Shown here piece after piece: positions 20,305 to 31,199 of a stretch of DNA of 64,000 nt. Each line of letters opens with the position of its first letter. Within the stretch, counting starts at the first letter, position 1. Position numbers and translations under genes: made by a program. Source of the stretch: Charina bottae (lineage: Eukaryota; Chordata; Lepidosauria; Squamata; Charinaidae); assembly GCA_023362775.1 (NCBI GenBank), contig JALMGJ010000008.1:17954001-18018000 (forward strand). The letters run 5' to 3'. Under the pieces are notes generated by a model that worked only from the letters and a program-made list of their open reading frames with translations, searched no databases and was not told where the DNA came from.

Positions 20305-23300
20305 GTTGTTGTTTATTCGTTCAGTCGTTTCCGACTCTTCGTGACTTCATGGACCAGTCCACGCCAGAGCTTTCTGTCGGCCGTCACCATCCCCAGCTCC
20401 CCAATGGTTGAGTCCGTCACCTCCAGAATACCATCCATCCATCTTGCCCTTGGTCGGCCCCTCTTCCTTTTGCCTTCCACTTTCCCTAGCATCAGCTTCT
20501 TCTCCAGGGTATCCTGTCTTCTCATTATGTGGCCAAAGTACTTCAGTTTTGCCTTTAATATCATTCCCTCAAGTGAGCAGTCTGGCTTGATTTCCTGGAG
20601 TATGGACTGGTTTGATCTTCTTGCAGTCCAAGGCACTCTCAGAATTTTCCTCCAACACCACAGTTCAAAAGCATCTATCTTCCTTCGCTCAGCCTTCCTT
20701 ATGGTCCAGCTCTCGCAGCCATAGGTTACTACAGGGAATACCATTGCTTTAACTATGCGGACCTTTGTTGTCAGTGTGATGTCTCTGCTCTTAACTATTT
20801 TATCAAGATTTGCCATTGCTCTCCTCCCAAGAAGTAGACGTCTTCTGATTTCCTGGCTGCAGTCAGCATCTGCAGTAATCTTTGCGCCTAGAAATACAAA
20901 GTCTGTCACTGCCTCCACTTTTTCTCCCTCTATTTGCCAGTCATCAATCAAGCTCGTTGCCATAATCTTGGTTTTTTTGAGGTTTAGCTGCAACCCAGCT
21001 TTTGCACTTTCTTCTTTCACCTTCGTCATAAGGCTCCTCAACTCCTCCTCGCTTTCAGCCATCAAAGTGGTATCATCTGCGTATCTGAGATTGTTAATGT
21101 TTCTTCCAGCGATTTTAACTCCAGCCTTGGATTCCTCAAGCCCAGCATGTCGCATGATGTGTTCTGCGTACAGGTTGAATAGGTAGGGTGAGAGTATACA
21201 ACCCTGCCGTACTCCTTTCCCAATTTTAAACCAGTCCGTTGTTCCGTGCTCTGTTCTTACCGTTGCTACTTGGTCGTTATACAGATTCCTCAGGAGGCAG
21301 ACAAGATGACTTGGTATCCCCATACCACCAAGAACTTGCCACAATTTGTTATGATCCACACAGTCAAAGGCTTTAGAATAGTCAATAAAACAGAAATAGA
21401 TGTTTTTCTGAAATTCCCTGGCTTTCTCCATTATCCAGCGGATATTGGCAATTTGGTCTCTAGTTCCTCTGCCTTTTCTAAACCCAGCTTGTACATCTGG
21501 CAATTCTCGCTCCATGAATTGCTGGAGTCTACCTTGCAAGATCTTGAGCATTACCTTACTGGCATGTGAAATAAGTGCCACTGTTCGATAATTTGAACAT
21601 TCTTTAGTGCTTCCCTTTTTTGGTATGGGGATATAAGTTGATTTTTTCCAATCTGATGGCCATTCTTGTGTTTTCCAAATTTGCTGGCATATGGCATGCA
21701 TCACCTTGACAGCATCATCTTTCAAGATTTTAAACAGTTCAGCTGGGATATCATAGTCTCCTGCTGCCTTGTTATTAGCAATGCTTCTTAAGGCCCATTC
21801 AACCTCACTCTTCAGGATGTCTGGCTCTAACTCACTGACCACACCGTCAAAGCTATCTCCAATATTATTATCCTTCCTATACAGATCTTCCGTATATTCT
21901 TGCCACCTTTTCTTGATCTCTTCTGCTTCTGTTAGGTCCTTACCATCTTTGTTTTTGATCATACCCATTTTTGCCTGGAATTTACCTCCGATGTTTCTAA
22001 TTTTCTGGAAGAGGTCTCTTGTCCTTCCTATTCTATTGTCTTCTTCCACTTCCGCACATTGCTTGTTTAAAAATAATTCCTTATCTCTTCTGGCTAACCT
22101 CTGGAATTTTGCATTTAATTGGGCATATCTCCCCCTATCACTGTTGCCTTTTGCTTTCCTTCTTTCTTGGGCTACTTCCAGTGTCTCAGCAGACAGCCAT
22201 CTTGCCTTCTTGGTTTTCTTTTTCTTTGGGACGTTTTTTGTTGCCGCCTCCTGAACAATGTTGCGAACTTCTGTCCATAGTTCTTCTGGGACCCTATCTA
22301 CTAAATCTAGTCCCTTAAATCTATTCTTCACCTCCACTGCATATTCCTTAGGAATATTAGTGAGATCATATCTAACTGATCTGTGGGTCTTCCCTATTCT
22401 CTTTAGTCTGATTCTAAATTTTGCAATAAGAAGTTCGTGATCTGAACTACAGTCAGCTCCAGGTCTTGTTTTTACCAACTGTATAGATGTCCGCCACCTT
22501 TGGCTGCAAAGGATGTAGTCAATCTGATTTCGGTGTCGACCATCTGGTGAAGTCCATGTATAAAGTCATATTTTAGGTTGTTGGAAGAGAGTGTTTGTTA
22601 TGCACAGTGAGTTGTCTTGGCAAAATTCTATCAGCCTATGTCCTGCTTCATTTTGTTCTCCCAGACCATGCTTGCCTGTAATTCCAGGTGTCGTCTGACT
22701 ACCCACCTTAGCATTCCAGTCTCCTGTAATGAAAATAACATCTCTTTTTGGTGTATTATCTAGTAGGTGCTGCAGATCCTCATAGAACTGATCTACTTCT
22801 GCTTCTTCAGCATCTGTGGTTGGGGCGTATATTTGGATCACTGTGATGTTAAATGGCTTACCCTGAATTCGAATTGAGATCATTCTATCGTTTTTTGGAT
22901 TGTATCCAAGCACTGCTTTAGCCACTTTATTATTAATTATGAAGGCTACTCCATTTCTTCTGTGGTCCTCTTGTCCACAGTAGTAGATCTGGTGGTCATC
23001 TGATGTGAAGTGGCCCATCCCAGTCCATTTCAGTTCACTGACACCTAAAATGTCTATATTTAATCTTGACATCTCACCAATAACCACATCCAATTTGCCC
23101 TGGCTCATAGATCTTACATTCCAGGTTCCTATGGTGTGTTGATCTTTAGAACATCGGATTCGTCGTTCACCACCAGCACCGTCGGCCGCTAGCCGTCCTT
23201 TCGGCTTTGAGCTAGCTGCGTCATCACATCTGGGGCTAGTTGAACGTATCCTCTGTTCCTCCCCAGTAGCATTTTGACCATCTTCCGACCTGGGAGTCCC

Positions 23301-23526
23301 ATCTTCCGATGGTATACCGACATATCTTTGGTTGTACTGATCCATTTAGTTTTCATGGCAAGAATACTGGGGTGGGTTGCCATTACCTTCCCCAGGGATC
23401 GTATTTAGTCTGACCTCTCTGCCACGACCTTCCCGTCTTGGGTGTCCCTTCACGGTTTAGCTCATGGTTTCATTGAGGTGCTCAAGCTCCAGCACCACGA
23501 CAAGGTAACGATCTCCTTTGCTGGAG
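20305..23526 (-). mobile_element. full-length BovB (RTE) LINE, subfamily 1
   Basis: This 3222-bp minus-strand element is bounded by a perfect 12-bp target duplication GTTATTAAATTT (20293-20304 and 23527-23538). Its 3' end (left) reads AAGAGTCGGAAACGACTG followed by AACGAATAAACAACAAC. It contains one nearly continuous ORF with endonuclease and reverse transcriptase. The length matches an intact RTE-type element. A truncated sister with the same sequence type is at 32211-33000. Confidence 0.95.
20313..23345 (-). pseudogene. BovB ORF: APE endonuclease plus reverse transcriptase, one nonsense codon
   Basis: The frame starts at MDQ (23345), matching the MD start of the second BovB in this window. 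The N-terminal 259 codons hold the APE-type endonuclease (IGTWNVRS at residues 72-79, SELKWTG, VIQIYAPTTDAEE, FITGDWNAKVG). A single TGA at 22566-22568 interrupts at FQQPKI; the same frame resumes without a shift and runs 722 more codons: SDHELL, the RT block (CFIDYSKAFDCVDH, GVRQGCILSP, YADD at 21072-21083) and the RTE C-terminal region ending SRKRLNE. The enzyme would nick target DNA and copy its own RNA there. Because the only visible lesion is one stop, decay is recent or slight. Confidence 0.92.
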
Positions 23527-23538
23527 GTTATTAAATTT

Positions 23539-23901
23539 AACCCATATAAAAACAAACTGCTGCAGCTCTTAATTTTTACAATATAAAGATATTTAAAAAT
23601 GACAAAGAACTTTTTGGCATCTGGTATGTTATTTTCTTTCCACCTGCATGGGATGATTCTCTTAGCAATCCCCAGGCTCAATAGAGTCAGAGTTCCAAAT
23701 GTCAAATTCCAAAAATATGAAGTGTAGTTCAGTATTACGTTTATATCTTTAACAACTTTATTTTTCCCCAAAGTTGTGCTAACATATATAATGACTTGAG
23801 ACCAAGGAGGAGCCATAAAAACAAATAAAATAGTTGAAAACAGCTTAAGCAATTCTATGTTTTATTCACATGCTTTTTGTAGCTATACATAATGCTATAT
23901 A
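23539..23901. other. unassigned DNA
   Basis: No gene or repeat family was recognised. Confidence 0.4.
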
Positions 23902-23909
23902 CTGTAAAG

Positions 23910-24196
23910 CAGCCTTTCTCAATTTTTTGACCCTGGAGGAACCCTTGAAATATTTTTCAGGCCTCAGGGGAACCCCTGCACATTCAGTCTCAAATATAGG
24001 CCAGAAGTTACAAAATTATTATTTGCGTTTCATGTGTAGACCTGTATATATGCATTAACAGTGTTCTTAAACTAAAAAATAATGAAACTTACCTCTTTAA
24101 TGTGAAGTTGCCTGAATTTTAAATAATTTTTTAAATAAATTGTGATCTCCCAGGGAACCCCTAGTGACTTCTCGGAACCCTGGTTGAGAAACCCTG
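23910..24196. mobile_element. hAT MITE (TTTCTCAA type)
   Basis: The 287-bp element starts CAGCCTTTCTCAATTTTTTG and ends GGTTGAGAAACCCTG. Inverted GGAACCC blocks lie near both ends. The 8-base flanks CTGTAAAG (23902-23909) and GTGTAGAG (24197-24204) agree at six of eight positions, consistent with an old hAT target duplication. No transposase frame is present. Confidence 0.82.
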
Positions 24197-24464
24197 GTGT
24201 AGAGCCACTTCTGCTAAAATATACTGCAAAAGAAGTGTATACGTATACATTGATGGTATGTCTCATTCTTTTGATGTAGATTTGTTTTTGAAATTATGTT
24301 AATATTAAAAAGCAGCTTTTGCCTGCCTGCCTGCCTCCCTCCCTCCCTATAATCTGACCTAATTTCTTGTTCTGGACCTGGTAGTAGACTTTGAGATTTC
24401 CAGTTTTGTTTTGAGGGAGCAACTATATGAGCATTTATAAATCTGTTCATCATGGACAGTGGAA
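24197..24464. other. spacer with GCCT/CCTC tract
   Basis: A short (GCCT)n-(CCTC)n run lies at 24319-24348. Nothing else was recognised. Confidence 0.5.
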
Positions 24465-26310
24465 AAAGAAGGTGATCTTTGAAGGCAGTCCCATATAGAG
24501 TGCATTGCAGTAATCCAAATGGGAAGTGACTAGGGCATGAGCTACCATGAGCAGGCCTCCTGGTCCAGGAACATGTGCAGTTGGTGCACAAGTTGAACTT
24601 GTACAAAGCCCCTGATGGGGTATATGCTGGCTTAAAGGGGAAAAACCGAGGCTTGAGAATAAACAGACAAGAATGCAGCTTGTTAGGGCCAACAGTGTTT
24701 ACTGTTTAGCATAGGGCAATAATGCAGATACAGTACATTATCGCAACAATGAAAAAGATGAATATACAGGATACATCATTGTAAAAGGAAAACAAAACTA
24801 GAACTTATAAGCAGAGTTCCGTGTATTGATCCCAGGGCCAGAGTTCCTGCCATGGCCTATACCCAAAGCCAGGCATAGCTCACTCTGCCCAGTCCATGGG
24901 AAGTGAACACGTGAAGAACTACATGGCTAAGAGACACTAGAAATCAAGAAGTCATAAAACACCATTTTGCATGGTTGTATATTCAGTTCTTCTAGCATTC
25001 TGATTGGCTGGAAGTTAGCTGTTACACACACTAGGCCTCAAAGCATTAGGCCTAAAGCACATAGCATGACCTGCTATTGGTTAGCAGTGCTGCATCTACG
25101 CACTGAGTTCCCCCCTTCCTTGCTCAGGGGGGCCTTGGCAAGTCTTCCCACGGAAGGACATCAGGAGGATATCTTCTCATGGGAAGATTTCCATTGCTAG
25201 CCATAATATGGTACCTTCTCGCTCCTTATTTCATGAGGACGTAAACAAAGCCAAGGCTTCTCTGTTATCCAGCCACCTGGCATTCACGTCACCATGAGAA
25301 TGCTTTGCTTTGCTTTGTAAAAGATGCAATTTGCCAACACACTTTTGCATTGAAAAGAAATCCAATTTACCAATATCATATAGTATAAGAAATCTGACAG
25401 CCCCCCCCCCAGCACAGCTGCCACTTGCTCCTCAAGCAGGAGCTACAAGTCCATGAGGACCTCCAAATTGCACACCAACTCTGTTCAGGAGAGCACTACC
25501 CCATTGTAGAGAGTAAGGAAGATGACCTTGACAGAGATAGCAAACTCCATTACCAAAGCAATGAGAGATGAAACATATGTTAAATCCACAACAGCAAATA
25601 TTCAGAAAAGGCTCATACAGCCAACTCCCTAATTCACAGGAGTAAAAGAAGGGTGAGTAGTAATAGCACAACCAGACTTGCAAGCTCCTGTTATTATAGC
25701 CGATCTCAAGCAAAGTAGTTTTAGCCTTGTGGTGGAGTTGATTTCCTGATCTGGTGTACCTGGTGGGGCTGATATCAATCTTGCAAGTATCATCGACATA
25801 CTGTTAATACTGCATCCCATGCTGCCGAATGACCTCACCCAGTAGCTTCATGGAAATGTTAAAAACAAAGTGTGAGATAACTGAACCTTCAGGCACTCTG
25901 CATAAGAGGGGCCTAGAACTAGACCTTTCCCTCACACCAACATGGACTGGAACTAGCCATGGAGGAAGGAGGAGAACCACTGCAGAACTGTGCACACCCA
26001 GTCCCAGCCCCCTAAGCTGATCCAGAAGGATACCATGGTTGATGGTATCGAAAACTATCGAGAGATCCAGGAGGACTAGATGGATGTATCACCCCATCCC
26101 AAGCCCTCCAGGGGTCATCCAAAAGCCTGCCCAATGCTGTCTCAGTAGTATAACCCAGCCTGAACCCTGACTGAAAAGGATTCATATAATCTGCTTCTTC
26201 CTGGGCCCTTTGTAGCTGAGCACCTACCACCCCTTCAACAACCTTCCCTAAACAGGGAAGTTTGGACACTGCGTGAAGGTTGTTTAATATGGTTGGGTCC
26301 AAAATGAACT
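24465..26310 (-). mobile_element. L2 LINE reverse transcriptase remnant, split by a solo LTR
   Basis: Minus-strand pieces are in order. From 26302: ILNNLHAVSKLPCLGKVVE then NPFQSGFRLGYTTETALG. From 25995: RERSSSRPLLCRVPEGSVIS and FNISMKLLGEVIRQ. From 24560: MVAHALVTSHLDYCNALYMG. These are RT motifs of L2-clade ORF2, from the fingers through the palm to the thumb. The catalytic YADD region is destroyed near 25800. Frames shift several times. The copia solo LTR at 24613-25399 separates the last block. Confidence 0.8.
24613..25399 (-). mobile_element. solo LTR of a copia element
   Basis: The 787-bp sequence is the reverse complement of a diverged relative of the 5' LTR at 3395: the minus strand starts TGTCAGATTTCTTATAC and ends GGTATACCCCATCA-like. 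A 5-bp target duplication GCCCC flanks it (24608-24612 and 25400-25404). No internal region remains, so it arose by LTR-LTR recombination. The target is an L2 remnant. Confidence 0.9.
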
Positions 26311-26508
26311 ATTGAGAAGGGGATAAACTACTGACTGCTTCAGAGCCACCAGAGTGCCTCTCTAAACTAAGGGGCTTTACAGAATATACAAACAGAGAGA
26401 GTCATACAGGCACCATCCAATCCAAGGCCCTTGTATTGTTCACATTTTGATGTTTTTTCCTTAAAAAGGAAAGTAGTATACAATATGGAAAGTAGTATAC
26501 AATATAGT
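26311..26508. other. spacer with short GTATACAATAT repeats
   Basis: Three imperfect copies of AGTATACAATAT lie at 26472-26520. One copy serves as the SINE target site. Confidence 0.6.
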
Positions 26509-26517
26509 ATACAATAT

Positions 26518-26853
26518 AGTAGGGGGCGTGGTGGCTCAGTGGGTAAGACGCCAGGCTTGTCGATTGGAAGATCGCAAGTTCAGACATTCGAATCCCTAGC
26601 CCTGCGTGATAGAGTGAGCTCCCGTACTAGCCCCAGCTCTTGCCAACCTAGCAATTCGAAAGCATGCAAATGCAAGTAGATGAATAGGTACCACTTCAGT
26701 GGGTAGGTAACAGCATTCTGCACGTGTCATGCTGGCCACATGACCATGGAAGCATGTTCGGACAATGCTGGCTCTTCGGCTAACAAACGGAGATGAGCAC
26801 CGGCCCCTAGAGTCGGACACAACTGCACAAATGTGCGGGGGGAACCTTTTTTA
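26518..26853 (+). mobile_element. tRNA-headed SINE (copy D)
   Basis: Complete plus-strand copy: A-box GTGGCTCAGTGGGTAAG, B-box ATTCGAATCCC, body, AGAGTCGGACACAACT and a tail ending in a T run. The 9-bp flank ATACAATAT (26509-26517 and 26854-26862) is the target duplication. Confidence 0.9.
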
Positions 26854-26862
26854 ATACAATAT

Positions 26863-27255
26863 GGAATATACAATATTCAATGCACTCTATATGCACTTCC
26901 CATTTGGACTACTGCAATGCACTCTATATGGGACTGCAAGATACCAGCAGTAAGACAGTCTCTGCCCTAAAGTTTACAATCCAAAAGACATACGAAGAAA
27001 AAAGTGGAAGAATGTAGGGGGAAAAGAAAATTCAGTCATTAGATCTTAGGGTTACAGTTCTTATCATAAAAATGTCTACAATCCTGATGTTTCTCAGTTG
27101 TCCCTATTTGAGATGCCACATTCCCCTTCCCTTGCGGGGGTGGATGGGAGGGAAGGATATGTACCTGCACAATTTTAAACATTGTGTATATAAGTGCTAA
27201 CCCACTGTGGAGAGGCATTTGTCATATTCATTGCCCCCTCAGTTAATCTTAGGCC
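26863..27255. other. unassigned DNA
   Basis: CACTCTATATG occurs at 26880 and 26920, within a short imperfect duplication; its wording resembles the end of L2 ORF2 (…YCNALYMG). Otherwise nothing was recognised. Confidence 0.4.
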
Positions 27256-27268
27256 AGCTTTAGGGGTA

Positions 27269-27594
27269 AAGGTAAAGGTTCCCCCGCACAGTCATGTCCG
27301 ACTCTAGGGGCTGGTGCTCATCTCCGTTTGTTAGCCGAAGAGCCAGCATTGTCCGAAGACGCTTCCACAGTCATGTGGCCGGCATGACATGTGCGGAACA
27401 CATAGGGGGCACGATGGCTCAGTAGTTAAGATGCCAGGCTTGTCGATCGGAAGGTCGCAAGTTTGGAGGTTCGAGACCATAGCCCCGTGTGATGGAGTGA
27501 ACTCCCACACTTGCCCCAGCTCTTGCCAACCTAGCAATTCAAAAGTATGCAAATGCAAGTAGATAAATAGGTACCACTTCAGTGGGAAAGTAAC
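27269..27594 (-). mobile_element. tRNA-headed SINE with twin-priming inversion (copy E)
   Basis: A 13-bp target duplication AGCTTTAGGGGTA lies at 27256-27268 and 27595-27607. Between them the left part (27269-27399) is the SINE 3' half in minus orientation, and the right part (27404-27594) is the 5' half in plus orientation. The two halves meet in the element at GGTAACAGC and GTTCCGC, adjacent points of the consensus, so almost nothing is lost. On the minus strand the order is inverted 5' half, then sense 3' half, then tail, the layout expected of twin priming. An extra ACAT lies at the inner junction. Confidence 0.88.
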
Positions 27595-27607
27595 AGCTTT
27601 AGGGGTA

Positions 27608-27889
27608 CACCATAAAAATTTAATTAAAACTTCATATGAATTAACTATGTATTCCAATTTTCTTCCTACTTCTGTTGCTATATTCGAGATTAATATTTCT
27701 TTTTAGAACTTAAATATAGCCATCACTATGATTTCTCCATAAATAGTTCACAAAAAAAATTACATCAGATGTTAAGTTTTTTGTCCATAGAAGGTCAGTT
27801 ACTTCATTCCAAAGGGGAAGAAAATCCCCCCCTTTTTTCTTTTAAAAGTCAGATTTATGTTAATCACAGAAATATGCTTTGAATGCTTC
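27608..27889. other. unassigned DNA
   Basis: Nothing recognised. Confidence 0.4.
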
Positions 27890-28880
27890 CAGTAAACATA
27901 ATCTGAAAACTCTTCATGGTAATATTAATTTACTGATTCAAAATTCCTTTGCCTTTTATAAAGGTCCCTGGCATATTTTATGCACTCAAAATATTAGCAA
28001 TCTAACATGGGCAGTGCAAAGTAAAATTTGCTTCTCTCTTTACCTATATCAACTAATAATCCAGATTCTAAGAGATTGAGGGGGTAGCCATTAAATTTTG
28101 GTTTAAGAAGACCCAAATAAGTATTATCTCATTAACCTATTAAACATCATCTGCAAGCTGCATGCAAAACATCTGTACTGGAAACTAGGAATGGATCAAA
28201 AGGAAATCTAATACCTGAAAAACAGGCAAGATTCCAAGAGTGAGGAATTTTTTAATTTGACTACTTTTGACATGTTTGCTGTTTTTATATTTTTTGCTGT
28301 ATGCCACCCAGAGTCATTTCTTGTGAGATGGGCGGCCATATACATTTGACAAATAAATAAATAAATAAACAAACAATGTATCCTTGTATAATCTTCCAAC
28401 ATCTAATGAGCAATATGCCAGTATTCTACAGGCATTCTTTATGTGAGATTTATTGATTTTAAATTTTATTTAATTCCAAGGCCTAAACAGTGGGAGAAAC
28501 TTATGGAGTTGGCTGTTAACTATTGTCTGGAATATTAATTAAAAGCTTCCATCACAATAAATATAGCAACAGTGGGCACCTGTCTGCCAGTATACCAACA
28601 TTGAGAGTTATAACACAAGGGTATATTTTGGTCCTGTTAACCACTACATTAACCTTGAGTTAAACAACTTACTAGACAGAACCTCCACTCACTTAAGTTT
28701 GCTGACAAAAATCTAGCACTCTTGCTATACATGGATGATGTGCAATCTGCTCCAGGATAGAAACAGATGTGAAGTTGAGGTAAGTGCTACATGGATGTTT
28801 TATCCAAGTGGAGATCAACTATCAGAAAACTGAAACCTTGGACTTTGCACTGATTCAGTAATGCTGTATTCACAGACCAA
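27890..28880 (+). mobile_element. decayed LINE reverse transcriptase, clade unassigned
   Basis: Around 28110-28240 the plus strand gives SLLNIICKLHAKHLYWKL, a RT motif 1-2 region. After an L2 tail insertion (28270-28375), 28480-28760 gives a palm region ending FADKNLALLLYMDDV, the YxDD box read as YMDD. Many stops are present. The wording differs from the L2 and BovB copies nearby and may belong with the zinc-finger-type LINE ends at 16770 and 61585. Confidence 0.5.
28270..28375 (+). mobile_element. L2/CR1 LINE tail
   Basis: GCCACCCAGAGTCA, GTGAGATGGGCGGCCATATA and (AAAT)n, ending near 28375. It is inserted within the decayed LINE. Confidence 0.75.
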
Positions 28881-28985
28881 GGTAACCCTGGGCTGCTTTC
28901 TCCCCCCACCCCGCATTGCTCCTCTTTCCTAAAAGTGCCCATTTTATTTCAGCAGTTTTAAATTTTAGATAGATGATAGATGAGT

Positions 28986-29178
28986 CTGTGGCTTGAATCA
29001 TGTCAACTGGATTTCTATTTTCTCAGTAGAAACGTTTCACTCCTTATCCAAGGAGCTTCTTCACTGAAGAAGCTCCTTGGATAAGGAGTGAAACGTTTCT
29101 ACTGAGAAAATAGAAATCCAGTTGACATGATTCAAGCCACAGACTGTTCCACCTGGATGACTGAGAACCTTCATCGAC
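28986..29178 (+). mobile_element. foldback retroposon, Penelope-like (copy 2)
   Basis: A 13-bp target duplication ATGATAGATGAGT lies at 28973-28985 and 29179-29191. Inside, 28983-29145 is a perfect 163-bp palindrome with 81-base arms and a single central C at 29064; a 33-base unpaired tail follows, ending CTTCATCGACAT. The right arm begins CTGAAGAAGCTCCTTGGATA and continues AGGAGTGAAACG: CTGANGA, a CTCCTT/AAGGAG stem with loop GGAT, then GAAAC, a hammerhead-like layout. It shares its start, arms and tail with copy 1 but folds at a different point. Confidence 0.75.
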
Positions 29179-29191
29179 ATGATAGATGAGT

Positions 29192-29245
29192 AGGTAGGTA
29201 GGTAGGTAGGTAGGTAGGTAGGTAGATAGATAGATAGATGATAGA
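29192..29245. repeat. (TAGG)n/(GATA)n compound microsatellite
   Basis: About eight TAGG units run into GATA units. It directly follows the target duplication of the foldback element, whose target site was already GATA-like. Confidence 0.95.
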
Positions 29246-30369
29246 GATGGATAATAGATGACACACACATACAGAATACCTAGTTACATTCACACCTAAT
29301 TTGAACCTTTAGAATTAATCCACTCAAAATTCTTAAGGGGATTCTTTCAAGTTCTTAAATATATTCCCCAAGTTATTTTGTGACTTGAGGTTGAAATTTT
29401 ATAAGTATGAGACAGGATCTGGATCACATTATTTAAATTATTGGTTAAAACTGAATTTAACCTCTGTGAATTTGATTTTCCTTGTATTGACAGATTGTTG
29501 TCAAGTTCTCAGAAAGAAAATGGAGCTTGCCAGGGGAGGCTGATTAAGGAAAGGGAAAGGCAGAAGAGAAAGGAAGTGCCAAAGAGGGGGAGAACGATTG
29601 TTTGCTTCTGCTGATTGCTTCCTAAGGGCTGATGATTTACTCCTGAGCACTGCTGGCTGAAGAGGTAAAAATAGTGGAAATTTTGGGAAGAAATAGACAT
29701 GTCATCATGGGTTTCCCCAAAGAAATGGAAAGGAAATTAGAGTGCTGTTCTGCATACTAGATTTCAGGAGCACCAATTTCAACAATTTTAGAGGAGTACT
29801 AGGTGAGATTCCATACACATAAATGCTCAGGTCCAAGAGGCACGTGGAGGTTGGAAACTTCTAAAAAATAAGATATTGGAAATACAATTGCACATCATTC
29901 CAACAAGAAGAGAAGACTGTGGGCACAAGCTTAGAAAACCATTGTGGACATATAGGAAACTTTAACACTGATGGCAAATGCCTACACGGAAGACCAAAGC
30001 AAAGATGGCAGGACACAATTAACGCAGACATGAAAATCGTCCAGTTGGACCCGGTTGTTGCGTTTGATTGTGTAAAATGGCATTAGTTGATCTGAAAAAA
30101 AGCTCTAACTTAGTTTCTTGCAAAGAATTGTTGAAGCTGGAAAAAATAAAACATGTGACAGATATAGTAGAAAATATAGTGAAATAATTTGTGACTTGAC
30201 ATCTTCCCCTACCTTAGATTTTACTTGCCAATATGTCACACACGCAAACACAAGAAGTGGCTATAAACCACTTTTTATATTTTGCATCTATTATCTATCA
30301 TATCAGAAGAAACATACAAATAAATATGGATTTTATTTTGCAAATAACAGATGCATTTTTGCTTTATAG
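29246..30369. other. unassigned DNA with a LINE C-terminal trace
   Basis: At 29975-30060 the translation HGRPKQRWQDTINADMK (with a frame change) resembles the C-terminal tail of some LINE reverse transcriptases. The rest is unassigned. Confidence 0.35.
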
Positions 30370-30468
30370 AACCCTTCCCCATCTTGATGGTCTCCAGATG
30401 TGTTGGGACTACAACTTCAAGAGTTCCAAGCCAACATGGTTGGGAGGGCATCAGGTTGGAAAAGGCTG
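30370..30468. mobile_element. short hAT-type MITE
   Basis: The core is CCAGATGTGTTGGGACTACA and its partial inverse, ending GGTTGGAAAAGGCTG. The 8-base flanks CTTTATAG (30362-30369) and CTATACAG (30469-30476) match at six positions. Related traces lie at 34418-34493 and 37120-37202. Confidence 0.6.
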
Positions 30469-30476
30469 CTATACAG

Positions 30477-31199
30477 GAATACTTTTTCTCACTGCTATTG
30501 CCAGTCCCTGTCCCCTAATCTGAAGACTGTGGCTTGTCCCATTTTGAGATTTAATTTCTTGGCCACCATCGCAAGTGCTATCTTGCCCAATCTGAAACAG
30601 CTCAATGTGTAAAACAGGAATTCCCACAGTATAAAAATTCCTCCCATATGTGGTTTGCTTTGGAGGCAGAGTTCAGGTCCCAACTTTAAAAGGAAAGAGA
30701 TTTTAAAAGTTCAGATTTCAGATTTAAATAACGGAGTGAATTGGGCTATGTATGTTCCAAAGTTCAACTTTATCATGGAAATACAATAAAGTAGTTACAG
30801 TATATCCCAGACCATATGTATAAAATCCATTCATGGAAGCCTGCATCACGTAAGGAGGTTTTGAACATTCTGAGGTGCAGAAGTAAATTACAGCTTTCTC
30901 ACTGTAGGCTGTTTTATCAAACATCTGACCTTCAAACCAAGTGCTAATGCTAGATCTGGCTAATAACCAAAATACTCACAGTCAAATTAAGTGTTCCCAC
31001 CTGAGGTGATGAATAGAAAATACAGAACTGTAAAACATGGCTTATATAAAACAATTCATAGACATATGGCCATGACAGCTGGCTTTGTAATTGATATAAC
31101 AAAGCAAACGAAATAATCTAGTTGTAGGTAGTTTGCTCTGTATGTCTAGATATAGAGATAAATATATCCACCCAGAAATCCTGTATCAATCCTTTTTTT
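30477..31199. other. unassigned DNA
   Basis: No gene or repeat family was recognised. Confidence 0.4.

Noticed and set aside
20341..22440. Plus-strand frames over the BovB at 20305, and likewise over the one at 52566
   Set aside because: They are antisense shadows of the BovB coding frame.
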